Assembly: GCF_025736935.1 (NCBI RefSeq)
Contig: NZ_CP107048.1
Span: forward strand, 1,616,001 to 1,680,000
Length of the DNA stretch: 64,000 nucleotides
Source of the DNA: Qipengyuania sp. SS22
GTDB taxonomy: Bacteria; Pseudomonadota; Alphaproteobacteria; Sphingomonadales; Sphingomonadaceae
Direction of reading: 5' to 3'
Position 1 is the stretch's first letter; each line of letters begins with the position of its first letter. The notes beneath the pieces were generated by a model that made no database searches, was not told the DNA's origin, and saw nothing but the letters and a program-made list of their open reading frames with translations. Both the position numbers and the translations under genes were made by a program. Below are positions 43,136 to 52,374 of the stretch, piece by piece.

Positions 43136-43531
43136 TCAGCCCTTTTCCAAGCCGGCGACGATCGAGCGCACCAGTTCGCGCGTGCCTTCCTGGGCCTTGC
43201 GCAAACGCATGTCCGACTGGGCAAAGGCCTCGCGCCGGGTTTGCGATTGCAGTTCGGCTTCTTCAGCCTGCCGCGAGCTCACTTCGGACAATTTCTGCAG
43301 CTGATCGCGCATCGTCTTGCCACTGCGCAGGTCGGCCCCGACCATATCGTCGGCGCGCTGCGCGTAATGCGCGGCGAGCGTGCGCGTACGTTCCGCCACT
43401 CCGGACAATCGCGTGCGTGTCGCTTCGGCTTCGCTCGCAGCAGCCGCCGACTGCATCCGTTCGACGGTCCGGACGCGCTGGATCAATTGCGCGCGTTTGA
43501 GTTTCTTGCGTTCAGGCGTCACTGCCGACAA
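43136..43531 (-). CDS. fliJ: Flagellar export protein FliJ
   Basis: A 131-residue, almost wholly helical, charged protein that fits the FliJ antiparallel coiled coil. It follows fliI with a 20-base overlap. FliJ links the FliI ATPase to FlhA. The family is poorly conserved, so the call leans on order and coiled-coil character. Confidence 0.82.
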   Translation of the reverse strand: MSAVTPERKKLKRAQLIQRVRTVERMQSAAAASEAEATRTRLSGVAERTRTLAAHYAQRADDMVGADLRSGKTMRDQLQKLSEVSSRQAEEAELQSQTRREAFAQSDMRLRKAQEGTRELVRSIVAGLEKG

Positions 43532-44843
43532 GCTCGGTCAGCTGGGCGAAGGATGTGTCGATATCGATGCTGTCCTGCCCGCCCTGCGAGAGGAACTGGC
43601 ACATGCGCGGGTGCAACGCGATCGCCTCGTCGAGCAACGGATCGGTCCCCTGCCGGTACGCCCCCATCATCACCAGATCGCGATTGGCTTCGTAGGTCGC
43701 GCTCAGGGCGCGAAAACGGCGCGCGGTCGCGGCCTGTTCGGCGGACACGATATCGTTCATCACGCGGCTCAGCGAAGCGCCCACGTCCACCGCGGGATAT
43801 TGCCCGCGCTGCGCAATCTCGCGCGACAGCACGATATGGCCATCGAGGATCGCGCGCGCGGTATCGACCACCGGATCGTTCTGGTCGTCGCCATCGGCCA
43901 GCACCGTATAAATGCCGGTCATCGCGCCGCCTGATTCTTCCGAATTGCCCGCGCGTTCGATCAGTTTGGTGATCGTTGCCAGCGCCGAGGGCGGATAGCC
44001 GCGCGCGGCGCCGGGTTCGCCCAGCAAGATGCCGATTTCACGCGCCGCATGCGCGACGCGGGTAAGGCTGTCGAGGATCAGCAGCACGCGCTTGCCCTGC
44101 GAGCGGAGGTGCTCGGCGAGCGAAGTCGCCAGCATCGCCCCGCGCAATCTCAGATTGGCCGCATGGTCGGCAGGCACGGCGACAATCGCGGTATTGGCCG
44201 CGCGGTCCCCAGCCATGTGCCGCGTGACGAAATCGGAAACTTCGCGCGCGCGTTCGCCGATCAGCCCGACCACGATCGCATCGGCCTGCGCGCTTTCGAC
44301 GATCATGTCCATCAGCACCGATTTGCCAACGCCCGACCCGGCCATGATGCCGATCCGCTGCCCGACCCCGAAGGTGGTCAGCGCGTTGAGCGAACGAATG
44401 CCGCTATCGAATACTTCGGTAACCCGCGACCGGTCGAGTGCCCCGACCCGGTAGCCACCTGCGGGCCAGGCGGTGGTCGCACCAATCGGTCCGCGCCCGT
44501 CGATAGGCTCGCCCGATCCGTCGACCGCACGTCCCAGGAACTCGCGGCCTACGCTCAGCATGCCCGGTTGCCCCTCGGGACGCACGATGGCGCCCGGGCG
44601 CAGCAATACCGTATCGCCGAGCATCATCATCATCGTATGGCCGTTGCGAAAGCCGATGGTTTCCGCGCGGTGTTCGGTCGATGCGCCCTGCGCGATCGTA
44701 CAGATCGTACCGATCGGCACGCCCAGTCCGGAAACCTCGATCAGCCCGCCATCGCAAGCGACCACCCGGCCGAACCGGCGCGGGGCCAGATCGAGCGATG
44801 CCGATGCGACCGACGCGAAGGTCTCGTCGATCAGGGTTTGCAT
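43512..44843 (-). CDS. fliI: Flagellar export ATPase FliI
   Basis: A 443-residue F1-beta-like ATPase. Walker A is AGSGVGKS (168-175), followed by VVGLIGERAREVSDFV and Walker B-type VLLILDSLTRVAHAARE. The C-terminus shows GTDPLLDEAIALHPRM. The ATG at 44843 is preferred over 44876; either start overlaps the end of fliH, by 13 or 46 bases. Confidence 0.96.
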   Translation of the reverse strand: MQTLIDETFASVASASLDLAPRRFGRVVACDGGLIEVSGLGVPIGTICTIAQGASTEHRAETIGFRNGHTMMMMLGDTVLLRPGAIVRPEGQPGMLSVGREFLGRAVDGSGEPIDGRGPIGATTAWPAGGYRVGALDRSRVTEVFDSGIRSLNALTTFGVGQRIGIMAGSGVGKSVLMDMIVESAQADAIVVGLIGERAREVSDFVTRHMAGDRAANTAIVAVPADHAANLRLRGAMLATSLAEHLRSQGKRVLLILDSLTRVAHAAREIGILLGEPGAARGYPPSALATITKLIERAGNSEESGGAMTGIYTVLADGDDQNDPVVDTARAILDGHIVLSREIAQRGQYPAVDVGASLSRVMNDIVSAEQAATARRFRALSATYEANRDLVMMGAYRQGTDPLLDEAIALHPRMCQFLSQGGQDSIDIDTSFAQLTELVGSDA

Positions 44844-45406
44844 GCGGCGAAGATTTCGGCGAGCGCGCGCTGCCATTGCTGCGGGCCGTCCTCGACCCCG
44901 CCGTCATCGGTTTCCACGCGCAAGCCGCCGCGTTCGACACTGGCGTCGGGCACCAGTTCGAGGTCTGCGGACAAATCGCCGCGGACCAGTTCGAGATCGT
45001 CGGGGTGGATATGGATAATCCGCTCGTCATGCTTGCGCTGGAACATCGCGGCGGCTGCTTCGACTCGCCGGGCTAGCCCTTCGGTGTCGAGCGCAAGCGG
45101 GAGGACCGCTTCCTCGCACAGCGCATGGACCGTTGCCAGCATCCGTTCGCGCAGCTGGCGTTCGCTTGCCGCGTCGAAGCGGGCGAAAGCCAGCTCTATC
45201 GCGGTACGGGCGGCGCGTTCGGCCTTGAGGCGGGCCTCGAAATCGGCATGCGCAGAAATCTGGCCGTCTTCATAGCCCGCGCGATAGGCTTTCTCGCCCG
45301 CGTCTTCCGCAACCGGCGGCGCGGCGTCTTCCTGGATCTTGGTGTAGCGGTTGTCGCGGGAGAAGCTCCCCCGCTTGCCGAGCGCGGCATAGGCGACCCT
45401 AGACAT
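44831..45406 (-). CDS. fliH: FliI regulator FliH
   Basis: A 191-residue protein with a long Ala/Glu/Arg-rich helical region (about 40-110, AGYEDGQISAHADFEARLKAERAA) and a C-terminal FliH/HrpE-like domain (IIHIHPDDLELVRGDLSADLELVPDASVERGGLRVET). It binds FliI and delivers it to the C-ring. It lies between fliG and fliI and overlaps both. Confidence 0.87.
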   Translation of the reverse strand: MSRVAYAALGKRGSFSRDNRYTKIQEDAAPPVAEDAGEKAYRAGYEDGQISAHADFEARLKAERAARTAIELAFARFDAASERQLRERMLATVHALCEEAVLPLALDTEGLARRVEAAAAMFQRKHDERIIHIHPDDLELVRGDLSADLELVPDASVERGGLRVETDDGGVEDGPQQWQRALAEIFAACKP

Positions 45407-46418
45407 AGTCCTCGTCCCCTTCGCCCATGATGATGTCGCCCTGCGCGATCAGGCGCTTGGCAATTGCGACGACTTCCTTCTGCGCCGCTTCGACATCGCT
45501 CTTCTTGACCCGGCCGCGCATCTCGATCTCGTCGCGCAGGCCATCGGCCGCGCGCGAGGACATCGCGCCATAGAACTGTTCGCGGCGGTCTTCTTCCAGC
45601 CCCTTGAGCGACATGATCAGCGTATCGCTTTCGACCTCGCGCAGCAGCACGCCGGTCATCTTCATATCGAGCGCGAACAGATGCTCGAACTTGAACATCT
45701 CGTTCTCGAGTTCCTTGGCGAGCTTCTTGTCGATCTTGCCGATGGTCGGGAGCACGCGTTTCTCGACGCTGCGATGCGACTGGTTGATGATCTCCGCGGC
45801 ATGCTTGATCCCGCCCATTGTCAGCGGGATGGTCCCGTGCAGTTTCTCGATCTTGGCGTTGAGCGTGCCTTCAAGAATTTCGATCGCCTGCCGCGACACG
45901 GGGCCGAGCTTGGCCACGCGGTGCAGCACCGGCGTATGCAAATCCTCGGGCAAGGCGGACAGCGCGGCTGCAGCGACATCGGCATCGAGCTGCAACAGCA
46001 GCACCGCGATCGCCTGCGGATGTTCGTCGGCGAGGATTTCTCCAATGATCTTGGGATCGAGCCAGCGCAGCAGACCCAGTGCGGGAAGGCTGGCTTCCTC
46101 GGATTCGGGTGCGACCTGGCGCATGAGGTTGTCGGTCTTCACCTCGCCCACCGCCCCATTGAGGAGCTTGCGGACGCTGTCGACCCGGCCATGACCGGAA
46201 ATGCCGCTATTCTCGGTCGAGCGCGAGAAACCGGCGATGGCATCGACGATGGACTGCGGTTCGACTTCGCCGATGCCGCACATCGTGCCCGCCAGTTGGC
46301 GCAATTCGTCGGGTGTAAGCTGGCCGAGGATCTTCGAGGCATCCTCTTCGGCGAGCAGCATGACCATGATGGCCGCCTTGTCGGTGCCGCCGAGCAGCTG
46401 GGGTGTGGGCGCGGTCAT
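45399..46418 (-). CDS. fliG: Flagellar motor switch protein FliG
   Basis: A 339-residue rotor protein with the three FliG domains. The middle domain has ILADEHPQAIAVLLLQLDADVAAAAL. The C-terminal torque domain has EHLFALDMKMTGVLLREVESDTLIMSLKG with the charged residues that face MotA. Overlaps fliF by ATGA. Confidence 0.96.
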   Translation of the reverse strand: MTAPTPQLLGGTDKAAIMVMLLAEEDASKILGQLTPDELRQLAGTMCGIGEVEPQSIVDAIAGFSRSTENSGISGHGRVDSVRKLLNGAVGEVKTDNLMRQVAPESEEASLPALGLLRWLDPKIIGEILADEHPQAIAVLLLQLDADVAAAALSALPEDLHTPVLHRVAKLGPVSRQAIEILEGTLNAKIEKLHGTIPLTMGGIKHAAEIINQSHRSVEKRVLPTIGKIDKKLAKELENEMFKFEHLFALDMKMTGVLLREVESDTLIMSLKGLEEDRREQFYGAMSSRAADGLRDEIEMRGRVKKSDVEAAQKEVVAIAKRLIAQGDIIMGEGDEDYV

Positions 46419-48034
46419 GTGGATGCTCCTTGCCGCGCATCTTCCGCGAGCAGGCGGCGCAGTGCGAGCACGGCGTCGTCAGGGTTCTCGCGTGCGATCC
46501 GCTGGGCCAGTTCGATCTGTCCATCGAGCGCCTGCCGGTCGTAAGGCGTCGCAGCGCCCATGTTCGGTCCGCCAAGCGCGGGAGTGCCTCCCGCCTGCGG
46601 ATCGAGCACGCCGCCGTTCTTCACCCCGCTGCGCAGGGCATTGATCGCAGGACGCACCGCGAGGAGCAGCACCAGCAGCACGGCGAGGATCGCCACGCCA
46701 TTGCGTACCGCCATCCCGAACCAGCTGGTTTCGTAGAACGGCACCGCTTCGGTCTCGACCTTTTCAAAGGCGCGCATCACCACGGTGACCTGGTCGCCGC
46801 GATCCGCACGCGCCCCGACCGTAGCCGACACGAGCTCCTTGACCTTGTTGATATCCGCCGCGCTCGCCTTGGCCAGCGCCGCCTGGTCGATCGCCACGGC
46901 GACCGAGAGATATTTGATCGACCCCGGAGTGAGATTGGAGACCGACACTTCGCGACCCATTTCATAAACGCGCGTGGCGCTGCTTTCGCCCACACCGCCG
47001 CCGGGGGCGGCTTCGGCCGTATCTTCGGGCCCACCCTGCCGGGCTTCGGCATCGGCGGGCGGCGTATTCGCCAGCACGCCGGGAATACCGCCTGCCTGGA
47101 CGCCGCCGCTCTGCGACAATTGCGTCGTCTCGCGGCGGACGGTGCCGTCCTTGTCATAGCTTTCGCGCGCCGAGGTGACCTCGTTCATGTCGAGATCGAC
47201 CTGGACCTGCGAGGTAAAGGCGCCGCTGCCGAACATCGGCGAGAGAAGCTGGTCGACCTGCGCGTTGAGCTTGGCTTCCATCTGCGCCTGCAGGTCGAGC
47301 CGCCCGCTGTTGGGATCGCGCGCTTGCGTCAGCAGCTTGCCGTGCTGGTCGACGACCTTCACCGCATCGATGCTCAGCCCAGGAACCGAACCTGCCACCA
47401 GATTGGTTATCGCCATCACCTGGCCATCGGTCAGCTGGCGCCCGCGCGCCATACGCACCATGATCGATGCGGAAGGGGCGACATCCTCGCGCACGAAGAC
47501 CGAGCGTTCGGCCTTCGCAATATGCACGCGGACCGCCTCGACCCCGTTGATTTCCATGATCGTCAGCGTGAGCTCGCGCTCCTGTGCGGCGCGCAGGCGG
47601 TCGCCCTCGAGCGTCCGGCTGGCGCCCATCGGCAGGCTTTCGATAAGATCGGTCCCGCTTTCCGGCGAGGCGAGCGAGCCATCGGAGGCAACCATCATCC
47701 GCGCGCGATAGACATCGTCTTCGCCCACGGTCAGCGCACCCGTGCCATTGTCGATCGTGTAGTCGATCCCCGCCTGGTCGAGCGAGGCGACGACGCCGGC
47801 GCGCTCGGCATCGCCGAGCGAGGAATAAAGAACGCGCTGCGGCGCGGGTGACAGCGTCGCCCAGGTCAACGCCAGCAGGCCAAGGCCGGCGGTCCCGGCG
47901 AACCAGGGCAGCACCTTCCTGACAGAGGGTTGCGCGGTAAAGGCGCGCAGGCGTTCGCCGAAGGTGCCCGAACCGCTTGTCAGCGGCGTCAGCATGCCCG
48001 CGCCGGTGTTATCGGCAGGAACCAATCCGGTCAT
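46415..48034 (-). CDS. fliF: Flagellar MS-ring protein FliF
   Basis: A 539-residue ring protein with two membrane helices (about 41-60 and 430-450) flanking a periplasmic region. Ring-building motifs include LYSSLGDAERAGVVASLDQAGI, RTLEGDRLRAAQERELTLTI and VRVHIAKAERSVFVREDVAPSASIMV. The C-terminal tail, which binds FliG, ends AQRIARENPDDAVLALRRLL. Confidence 0.96.
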   Translation of the reverse strand: MTGLVPADNTGAGMLTPLTSGSGTFGERLRAFTAQPSVRKVLPWFAGTAGLGLLALTWATLSPAPQRVLYSSLGDAERAGVVASLDQAGIDYTIDNGTGALTVGEDDVYRARMMVASDGSLASPESGTDLIESLPMGASRTLEGDRLRAAQERELTLTIMEINGVEAVRVHIAKAERSVFVREDVAPSASIMVRMARGRQLTDGQVMAITNLVAGSVPGLSIDAVKVVDQHGKLLTQARDPNSGRLDLQAQMEAKLNAQVDQLLSPMFGSGAFTSQVQVDLDMNEVTSARESYDKDGTVRRETTQLSQSGGVQAGGIPGVLANTPPADAEARQGGPEDTAEAAPGGGVGESSATRVYEMGREVSVSNLTPGSIKYLSVAVAIDQAALAKASAADINKVKELVSATVGARADRGDQVTVVMRAFEKVETEAVPFYETSWFGMAVRNGVAILAVLLVLLLAVRPAINALRSGVKNGGVLDPQAGGTPALGGPNMGAATPYDRQALDGQIELAQRIARENPDDAVLALRRLLAEDARQGAST

Positions 48035-48037
48035 GGC

Positions 48038-48400
48038 TTAGACCCCCATCCGCATGGTTTCCTGATACGCAGCAAGCAGCTTGTTGCGGACCTGGAGCGT
48101 GGCTTCGAAGGCGACCCCGGCTTCCTGTCGGGCCAGCATCACCTTGGCGATATCGGTTTCCTCGCCGCGTTCGTACGCCGCGGTTACCCGGCCGGATTCG
48201 CTCTGGACCGCGTTCACATTGTCGAGCGCGGTGCGGAGCGTATCGCCGAAGCTGGGTGCCGAGGTCGGCCCCTCGGTCGGGGCCGCGGGTTGTGGCTGGT
48301 GCAGGTCCTGAAGGACCTTGGACCGGTCGATGATCTGCTGGCGCAGCGCGATGATCTGTTCGATCGAACCGCCGCCGCCAACGCCGCCTACGGGGTTCAT
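48038..48400 (-). CDS. fliE: MS-ring-rod junction protein FliE
   Basis: A 120-residue protein with the FliE C-terminal region: SFGDTLRTALDNVNAVQSES, ETDIAKVMLARQEAGVAFEATLQVRNKLLAAYQ and the end MRMGV. It lies between fliF and the sigma-54 activator. Confidence 0.93.
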   Translation of the reverse strand: MNPVGGVGGGGSIEQIIALRQQIIDRSKVLQDLHQPQPAAPTEGPTSAPSFGDTLRTALDNVNAVQSESGRVTAAYERGEETDIAKVMLARQEAGVAFEATLQVRNKLLAAYQETMRMGV

Positions 48401-49650
48401 CGGCCTGCTCCCACGGCGATACCGGCTTCACGGAACGAGGCCAGGCGATACCGCAGGGTGCGTTCGCTGATACCCAGCGCGCGGGCGGCGTTGGCGCGGT
48501 GGCCACCGACCGAGTCGAGCGCTTCCATGATTGCGCGGGCTTCGGAGATCTGGACGATCTTCGACAGCTTGGCCGGACCTTCGGGCGCGGCCACGGGCTG
48601 CGCTTCGGCCGGTTTCTCGACTGCGCGGGCGGTCATGTCGAAGACGATATGTTCGGGCCCGATTTCGCTCTCGCCCTGGGCGAGCAGCAAGGCGCGGCGC
48701 ATGACGTTTTCGAGTTCGCGCACGTTGCCCGGCCAGGGATACTCGGCCAGCGTGGCAATCGCGGCATCGCCGATCCACGGCACGCGGTCGCCCTTGGCGA
48801 CGTGGCGCAGCAGCATGGCAAACGCCAGCGGTGCGATGTCGGCGCGGCGTTCGCGCAGCGGCGGCATCTCGATGGGAAAGACGTTGAGGCGATAGTAAAG
48901 GTCGGCGCGGAAGCGGCCCTCGGCCACTTCATGCGGAAGATCGCGGTTGGCGCAGGCGATGATGCGGACATCGACCTTGATCGGGCGGGTCGCGCCGATC
49001 GGCACCACTTCGCCTTCCTGCAGCGCACGCAGCAGCTTCGCCTGGAGCGACAACGGCATTTCGGCGATTTCGTCGAGCAGCAGCGTGCCACCATCGGCCG
49101 CGCGGAAGAAGCCCTCCCCCGCCGCATTGGCGCCGGTGAACGAGCCTTTCTCGTGCCCGAACAGCATGGCCTCGAGCATGGTTTCGGGGATCGCCGCGCA
49201 ATTGACCGCGATGAACGGCTGGTCCGCGCGGGTGCTGCGCCGGTGAATGAAAGTGGAGAGCACTTCCTTGCCCGTACCCGTGGGTCCGTTGATCAGCACC
49301 GGAATGTCGGTCCGCGCGAGCCGGTCGGCCAGCGCAATGATCGACAGCGACGCCGGATCGGCCGCAACCGGGCCCTGCCCGGCATAGGTCATTGCGACCA
49401 GCGCAGCGATGCTGCTTTCGGCAATCGGGTCGGTATAAGTAAGCGAGCCGCCTGTCCCGGCCAGTTCGATCGCGGGCGTTTCGCCGCGCGCCACGGTGAT
49501 CGTGCGGGCATCGCGGCTGGCCGCGAGGTCGCTCGCATCCGCCAGCGTAACCGGTCGATCCATGAAGAGCGAGGACGCAATGCCCGCCATCCGTGCCTCG
49601 ATCGTCCCATGCACGCGCATAAAGCCCGTGGTTTTCGTAATCCCGTCCAT
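48397..49650 (-). CDS. Sigma-54-dependent flagellar activator (FlbD/FlrC-like, no receiver domain)
   Basis: A 417-residue enhancer-binding protein. A divergent N-terminal segment (about 1-95) has no recognisable receiver. The AAA+ domain has Walker A GPTGTGKE (122-129), the sigma-54 contact loop GSFTGA (169-174; the usual form is GAFTGA) and Walker B GGTLLLDEIAEM (187-198). The C-terminal Fis-type helix-turn-helix is GHRANAARALGISERTLRYRL. It heads the long fli run and presumably switches on the -24/-12 promoters at 27205, 28443 and 29763. The ATG at 49650 is preferred; an in-frame GTG lies at 49662. Confidence 0.92.
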   Translation of the reverse strand: MDGITKTTGFMRVHGTIEARMAGIASSLFMDRPVTLADASDLAASRDARTITVARGETPAIELAGTGGSLTYTDPIAESSIAALVAMTYAGQGPVAADPASLSIIALADRLARTDIPVLINGPTGTGKEVLSTFIHRRSTRADQPFIAVNCAAIPETMLEAMLFGHEKGSFTGANAAGEGFFRAADGGTLLLDEIAEMPLSLQAKLLRALQEGEVVPIGATRPIKVDVRIIACANRDLPHEVAEGRFRADLYYRLNVFPIEMPPLRERRADIAPLAFAMLLRHVAKGDRVPWIGDAAIATLAEYPWPGNVRELENVMRRALLLAQGESEIGPEHIVFDMTARAVEKPAEAQPVAAPEGPAKLSKIVQISEARAIMEALDSVGGHRANAARALGISERTLRYRLASFREAGIAVGAGR

Positions 49651-49783
49651 TTGTGCCCCCACTTGGCATGTCTTAGCGACAGACCCCGAAATGCGGCACG
49701 GACGTCAAAAGATTGGATAATTTTAGGGCTGGTAGATTTACGAGGATGGTTAACTCGAAACCCCGGTAATTTGGACAACACCC

Positions 49784-49810
49784 TTAATACCGGAAAGTTC
49801 CTGCCGGTCT
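49784..49810 (+). promoter_or_regulatory. Candidate sigma-28-type promoter of fliC
   Basis: TTAATACC (49784-49791), 11 bases, GCCGGTCT (49803-49810) resembles the FliA pattern with one mismatch in TAAA. The leader would be about 54 bases. Confidence 0.45.
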
Positions 49811-49870
49811 GGTTTGCGACTGCCACATCCTGACCGGGGGCAGTGACCGTAGACCAAAGGGAACATTGTC

Positions 49871-50698
49871 ATGAACGTCATCAACACCAATATCGGCGCG
49901 CTCAAGGCCGCCAATGCTTCGAATGCCGCGGGCAAGGCCCTCGGAACCGCCATGGAACGCCTGTCGACCGGCAAGCGTATCAACTCCGCCAAGGACGACG
50001 CGGCCGGCCTCGCCATCACCACCAGCATGACCTCGCAGGTGCGTGGCATGAACCAGGGTATCCGCAACGCCAATGACGGCATCTCGATGGCGCAGACCGC
50101 AGAAGGCGCGCTGAGCGAAGTCACCAACATGCTGCAGCGCCAGCGCGAACTGACGGTTCAGGCGTCGAACAACACCTATTCGGCCGACGACCTCGCCAAC
50201 CTCGCTTCGGAAATGACCGCGCTGAACACGCAGATCACGAGCGTTCTGACGAACTCCGAGTTCAACGGCCAGAAGCTGTTCGACGCTTCGGCAGGTACTG
50301 CCGGTGTCGTGACCGTCCAGGCCGGCGCGAACGAAGCTGATGCGATCGACATCGATCTTTCGACCGACCTTACGGGCGATGCCACGCTGACCGCTGCAGC
50401 AGGCGTCGATGTAACGGCCCTCGCCGCTGGCGACATCGCCCTGTTCGACGACGCGATCAAGACGGTGTCGACCGTTCGCGCCGGCCTCGGTGCTTCGCAG
50501 AACCAGCTGGAATCGGCTGTCACCAACCTCAACAACAACATCACGAACCTGTCCGACGCACGTTCGCGGATCGAAGACACCGACTACTCGGCTGAAACGA
50601 CCGCGCTCGCCAAGTCGCAGATCCTGAGCCAGGCTTCGAGCGCGATGCTCGCACAGGCCAACCAGAGCCAGCAGAACGTGCTTTCGCTGCTCCGTTAA
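49871..50698 (+). CDS. fliC: Flagellin FliC
   Basis: A 275-residue filament subunit: N-terminal D0/D1 helices ([42 protein letters not shown]), a short variable centre and C-terminal helices ([40 protein letters not shown]). The length matches the small flagellins of alphaproteobacteria, which lack surface domains D2/D3. No flaF or flbT follows. A strong terminator ends the transcript. Confidence 0.97.
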   Translation: MNVINTNIGALKAANASNAAGKALGTAMERLSTGKRINSAKDDAAGLAITTSMTSQVRGMNQGIRNANDGISMAQTAEGALSEVTNMLQRQRELTVQASNNTYSADDLANLASEMTALNTQITSVLTNSEFNGQKLFDASAGTAGVVTVQAGANEADAIDIDLSTDLTGDATLTAAAGVDVTALAAGDIALFDDAIKTVSTVRAGLGASQNQLESAVTNLNNNITNLSDARSRIEDTDYSAETTALAKSQILSQASSAMLAQANQSQQNVLSLLR

Positions 50699-50726
50699 TC
50701 TTCCCCTACCCACTTAACGGGAAGAT

Positions 50727-50759
50727 GGCCCGTCGCTCGCAAGAGCGGCGGGCCTTTCT
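50727..50759 (+). terminator. Rho-independent terminator after fliC
   Basis: A 12-pair stem with one G-T pair (50727-50738 with 43-54 of the same line) and a GCAA loop, followed by TTTCT. Confidence 0.9.
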
Positions 50760-50882
50760 CGTTTCGGGGTTCGACGCGCCGCGATTGAAGCGTCGCCCAG
50801 TGCCAAACCTAGTATTTTTACGTATCATGACCGACAGGCAATGTTGCCGGGAAATCATCCAGGGTTTTTGCAGGAAATCGAC

Positions 50883-51446
50883 ATGTTATCAGCAGCATAC
50901 GAACCCCATAAAGACTTCATTGGCTGCGCACGCGCGGAGCCGCGGACCAATATGTTCGTCATGGCGGCGCTGGTTACCGGCAATTCGCGCGAGACGGTCA
51001 AGGTCCGCAATATGTCGCCCGGCGGCGCCCTGATCGAGGGCCAGGTCCTCCCGCAGCCCGATACCCCCTGCCTGTTGCATCGCGGCGATATCTCACTCGA
51101 GGCTGTGGTGGTGTGGATCACGCCCGGCAAGGCAGGGATCAAGTTCCGCCACCGCGCCAATGTCGGCCTATGGCTTCCCTCGGGGCGCCGGACGCAATCA
51201 GAAGTCGACGTCGCAGTGCAGACCGCCAAGGCCGAACTGGTCGCCGCTCCGGTGGCCAAGGTCGCCGCCCCGCTGTTCTCTGCCGAACTCAGCCGTGAGG
51301 ATGTGGCGCATACGGCCGCCGCCATGGAAGCGCTCGCCGACGACCTCGCCGAAGACCCGGCGGTGGTGGCGCGCTTCATGACCAAGCTGCAGACGCTCGA
51401 CATCGCCGCGCAGACCCTGCGCAAGCTGGCCGATCAACTTCCCTGA
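50883..51446 (+). CDS. PilZ-domain protein (probable c-di-GMP receptor)
   Basis: A 187-residue protein with the full PilZ nucleotide motif: R17-x-x-x-R21 (RAEPR) and N43-x-S-x-x-G48 (NMSPGG). A beta-barrel follows to about residue 105 and an Ala-rich helical tail. AGGAA precedes the ATG at 50883, preferred over 50841. Lying just after fliC it may adjust motility to c-di-GMP, as YcgR does, but it lacks the YcgR N-terminal domain. Confidence 0.88.
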   Translation: MLSAAYEPHKDFIGCARAEPRTNMFVMAALVTGNSRETVKVRNMSPGGALIEGQVLPQPDTPCLLHRGDISLEAVVVWITPGKAGIKFRHRANVGLWLPSGRRTQSEVDVAVQTAKAELVAAPVAKVAAPLFSAELSREDVAHTAAAMEALADDLAEDPAVVARFMTKLQTLDIAAQTLRKLADQLP

Positions 51447-51468
51447 GCCCGACCGCTCCCGGCGGTTC

Positions 51469-51486
51469 TTTCGATAATAGTCGAAA
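51469..51486. promoter_or_regulatory. Candidate ArsR operator
   Basis: The inverted repeat TTTCGA-N6-TCGAAA lies 43 bases before the arsR-arsC start, where an ArsR autorepressor would be expected to bind. Confidence 0.5.
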
Positions 51487-51528
51487 CATGCCTTGACGTC
51501 GGGATTGGCGCCGAATATTTCGACACTC

Positions 51529-52374
51529 ATGGAAATGAGCTCTCCGACAGCGGTCGAGGCGCTGGGTGCGCTGGCGCAGGAACATCGACTCGCGCTGTTC
51601 CGCTTGCTGGTACAGGCGGGTGAGGACGGCATGCCCGCTGGCGCGATTGCCGAGGCGCTCAAGATCCCCAATTCATCGCTGTCGTTCCACCTCGCGCATC
51701 TGTCGCGCGCAGGACTGATCGCGCAGCGCCGCGAGGGGCGCTCGCTCATCTACAGCGCCGACTATGCGGCCATGAACGCGCTGGTCGGCTTTCTCCTGGA
51801 AAATTGTTGCGGCGGAGAAGATTGCACCACGCCCGCTCCCGGAGGAGGCCTCCCCATGCGCGAACGCTACAATGTCCTGTTTCTTTGCACCGGCAATTCG
51901 GCCCGCTCGGTGCTTGGCGAGGCACTGCTGAACAAGCTTGGCGGAGGGCGCTTTCGCGCCTTCAGCGCCGGGAGCGACCCCAGGGGCGCGGTACATCCGA
52001 TGACGATCGAGGTGCTGGACAGCTTCGGCTATCCGACCGCCGACCTGCATTCGAAGAACTGGGACGTCTTTACCGGTGCCGATGCGCCCGAGTTCGATTT
52101 CATCTTCACCGTATGTGACAATGCCGCGGGCGAAAGCTGTCCGGTCTGGCCCGGCAAGCCGCTCACCGCGCATTGGGGCGTCGAAGACCCCGCGGCAGTC
52201 GAAGGCGACGGCCAGCGTGCGGCCTTCGTCGATGCGCTGAGCTATCTCAAGCGGCGGATCGAACTGTTCCTGATGCTGCCCCATGCCGGGCTCGACGAGC
52301 TGGCGATGAAAGGCAAGCTTGCCACCATTGGCCGCGAAGCAGGCGCCAGCGCCAGGGCGCGCGGCGCCGAATGA
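51529..52374 (+). CDS. ArsR repressor fused to an arsenate reductase (LMW-phosphatase type ArsC)
   Basis: A 281-residue two-domain protein. Residues about 1-100 are an ArsR/SmtB winged helix ([18 protein letters not shown]) ending with C93, C94 and C99, a likely arsenite site. From about 112 a low-molecular-weight phosphatase-like reductase begins, with catalytic loop C120-T-G-N-S-A-R126 and a C-terminal HWGVEDPA aspartate. It would sense As(III) and reduce As(V). ATGs at 51529 and 51535 are both possible; a TTG at 51493 is less likely. Its TGA overlaps the acr3 ATG. Confidence 0.92.
   Translation: MEMSSPTAVEALGALAQEHRLALFRLLVQAGEDGMPAGAIAEALKIPNSSLSFHLAHLSRAGLIAQRREGRSLIYSADYAAMNALVGFLLENCCGGEDCTTPAPGGGLPMRERYNVLFLCTGNSARSVLGEALLNKLGGGRFRAFSAGSDPRGAVHPMTIEVLDSFGYPTADLHSKNWDVFTGADAPEFDFIFTVCDNAAGESCPVWPGKPLTAHWGVEDPAAVEGDGQRAAFVDALSYLKRRIELFLMLPHAGLDELAMKGKLATIGREAGASARARGAE

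Noticed and set aside
46403..47851. 482-codon plus-strand frame over fliF
   Set aside because: Shadow of fliF; histidine- and arginine-rich translation typical of antisense reading.
49651..49870. Sigma-54 promoter for the activator/fliE run in the fliC upstream region
   Set aside because: No site with correct GG-N10-GC spacing and a good -24 half was found on the minus strand; the best candidate matched too poorly.
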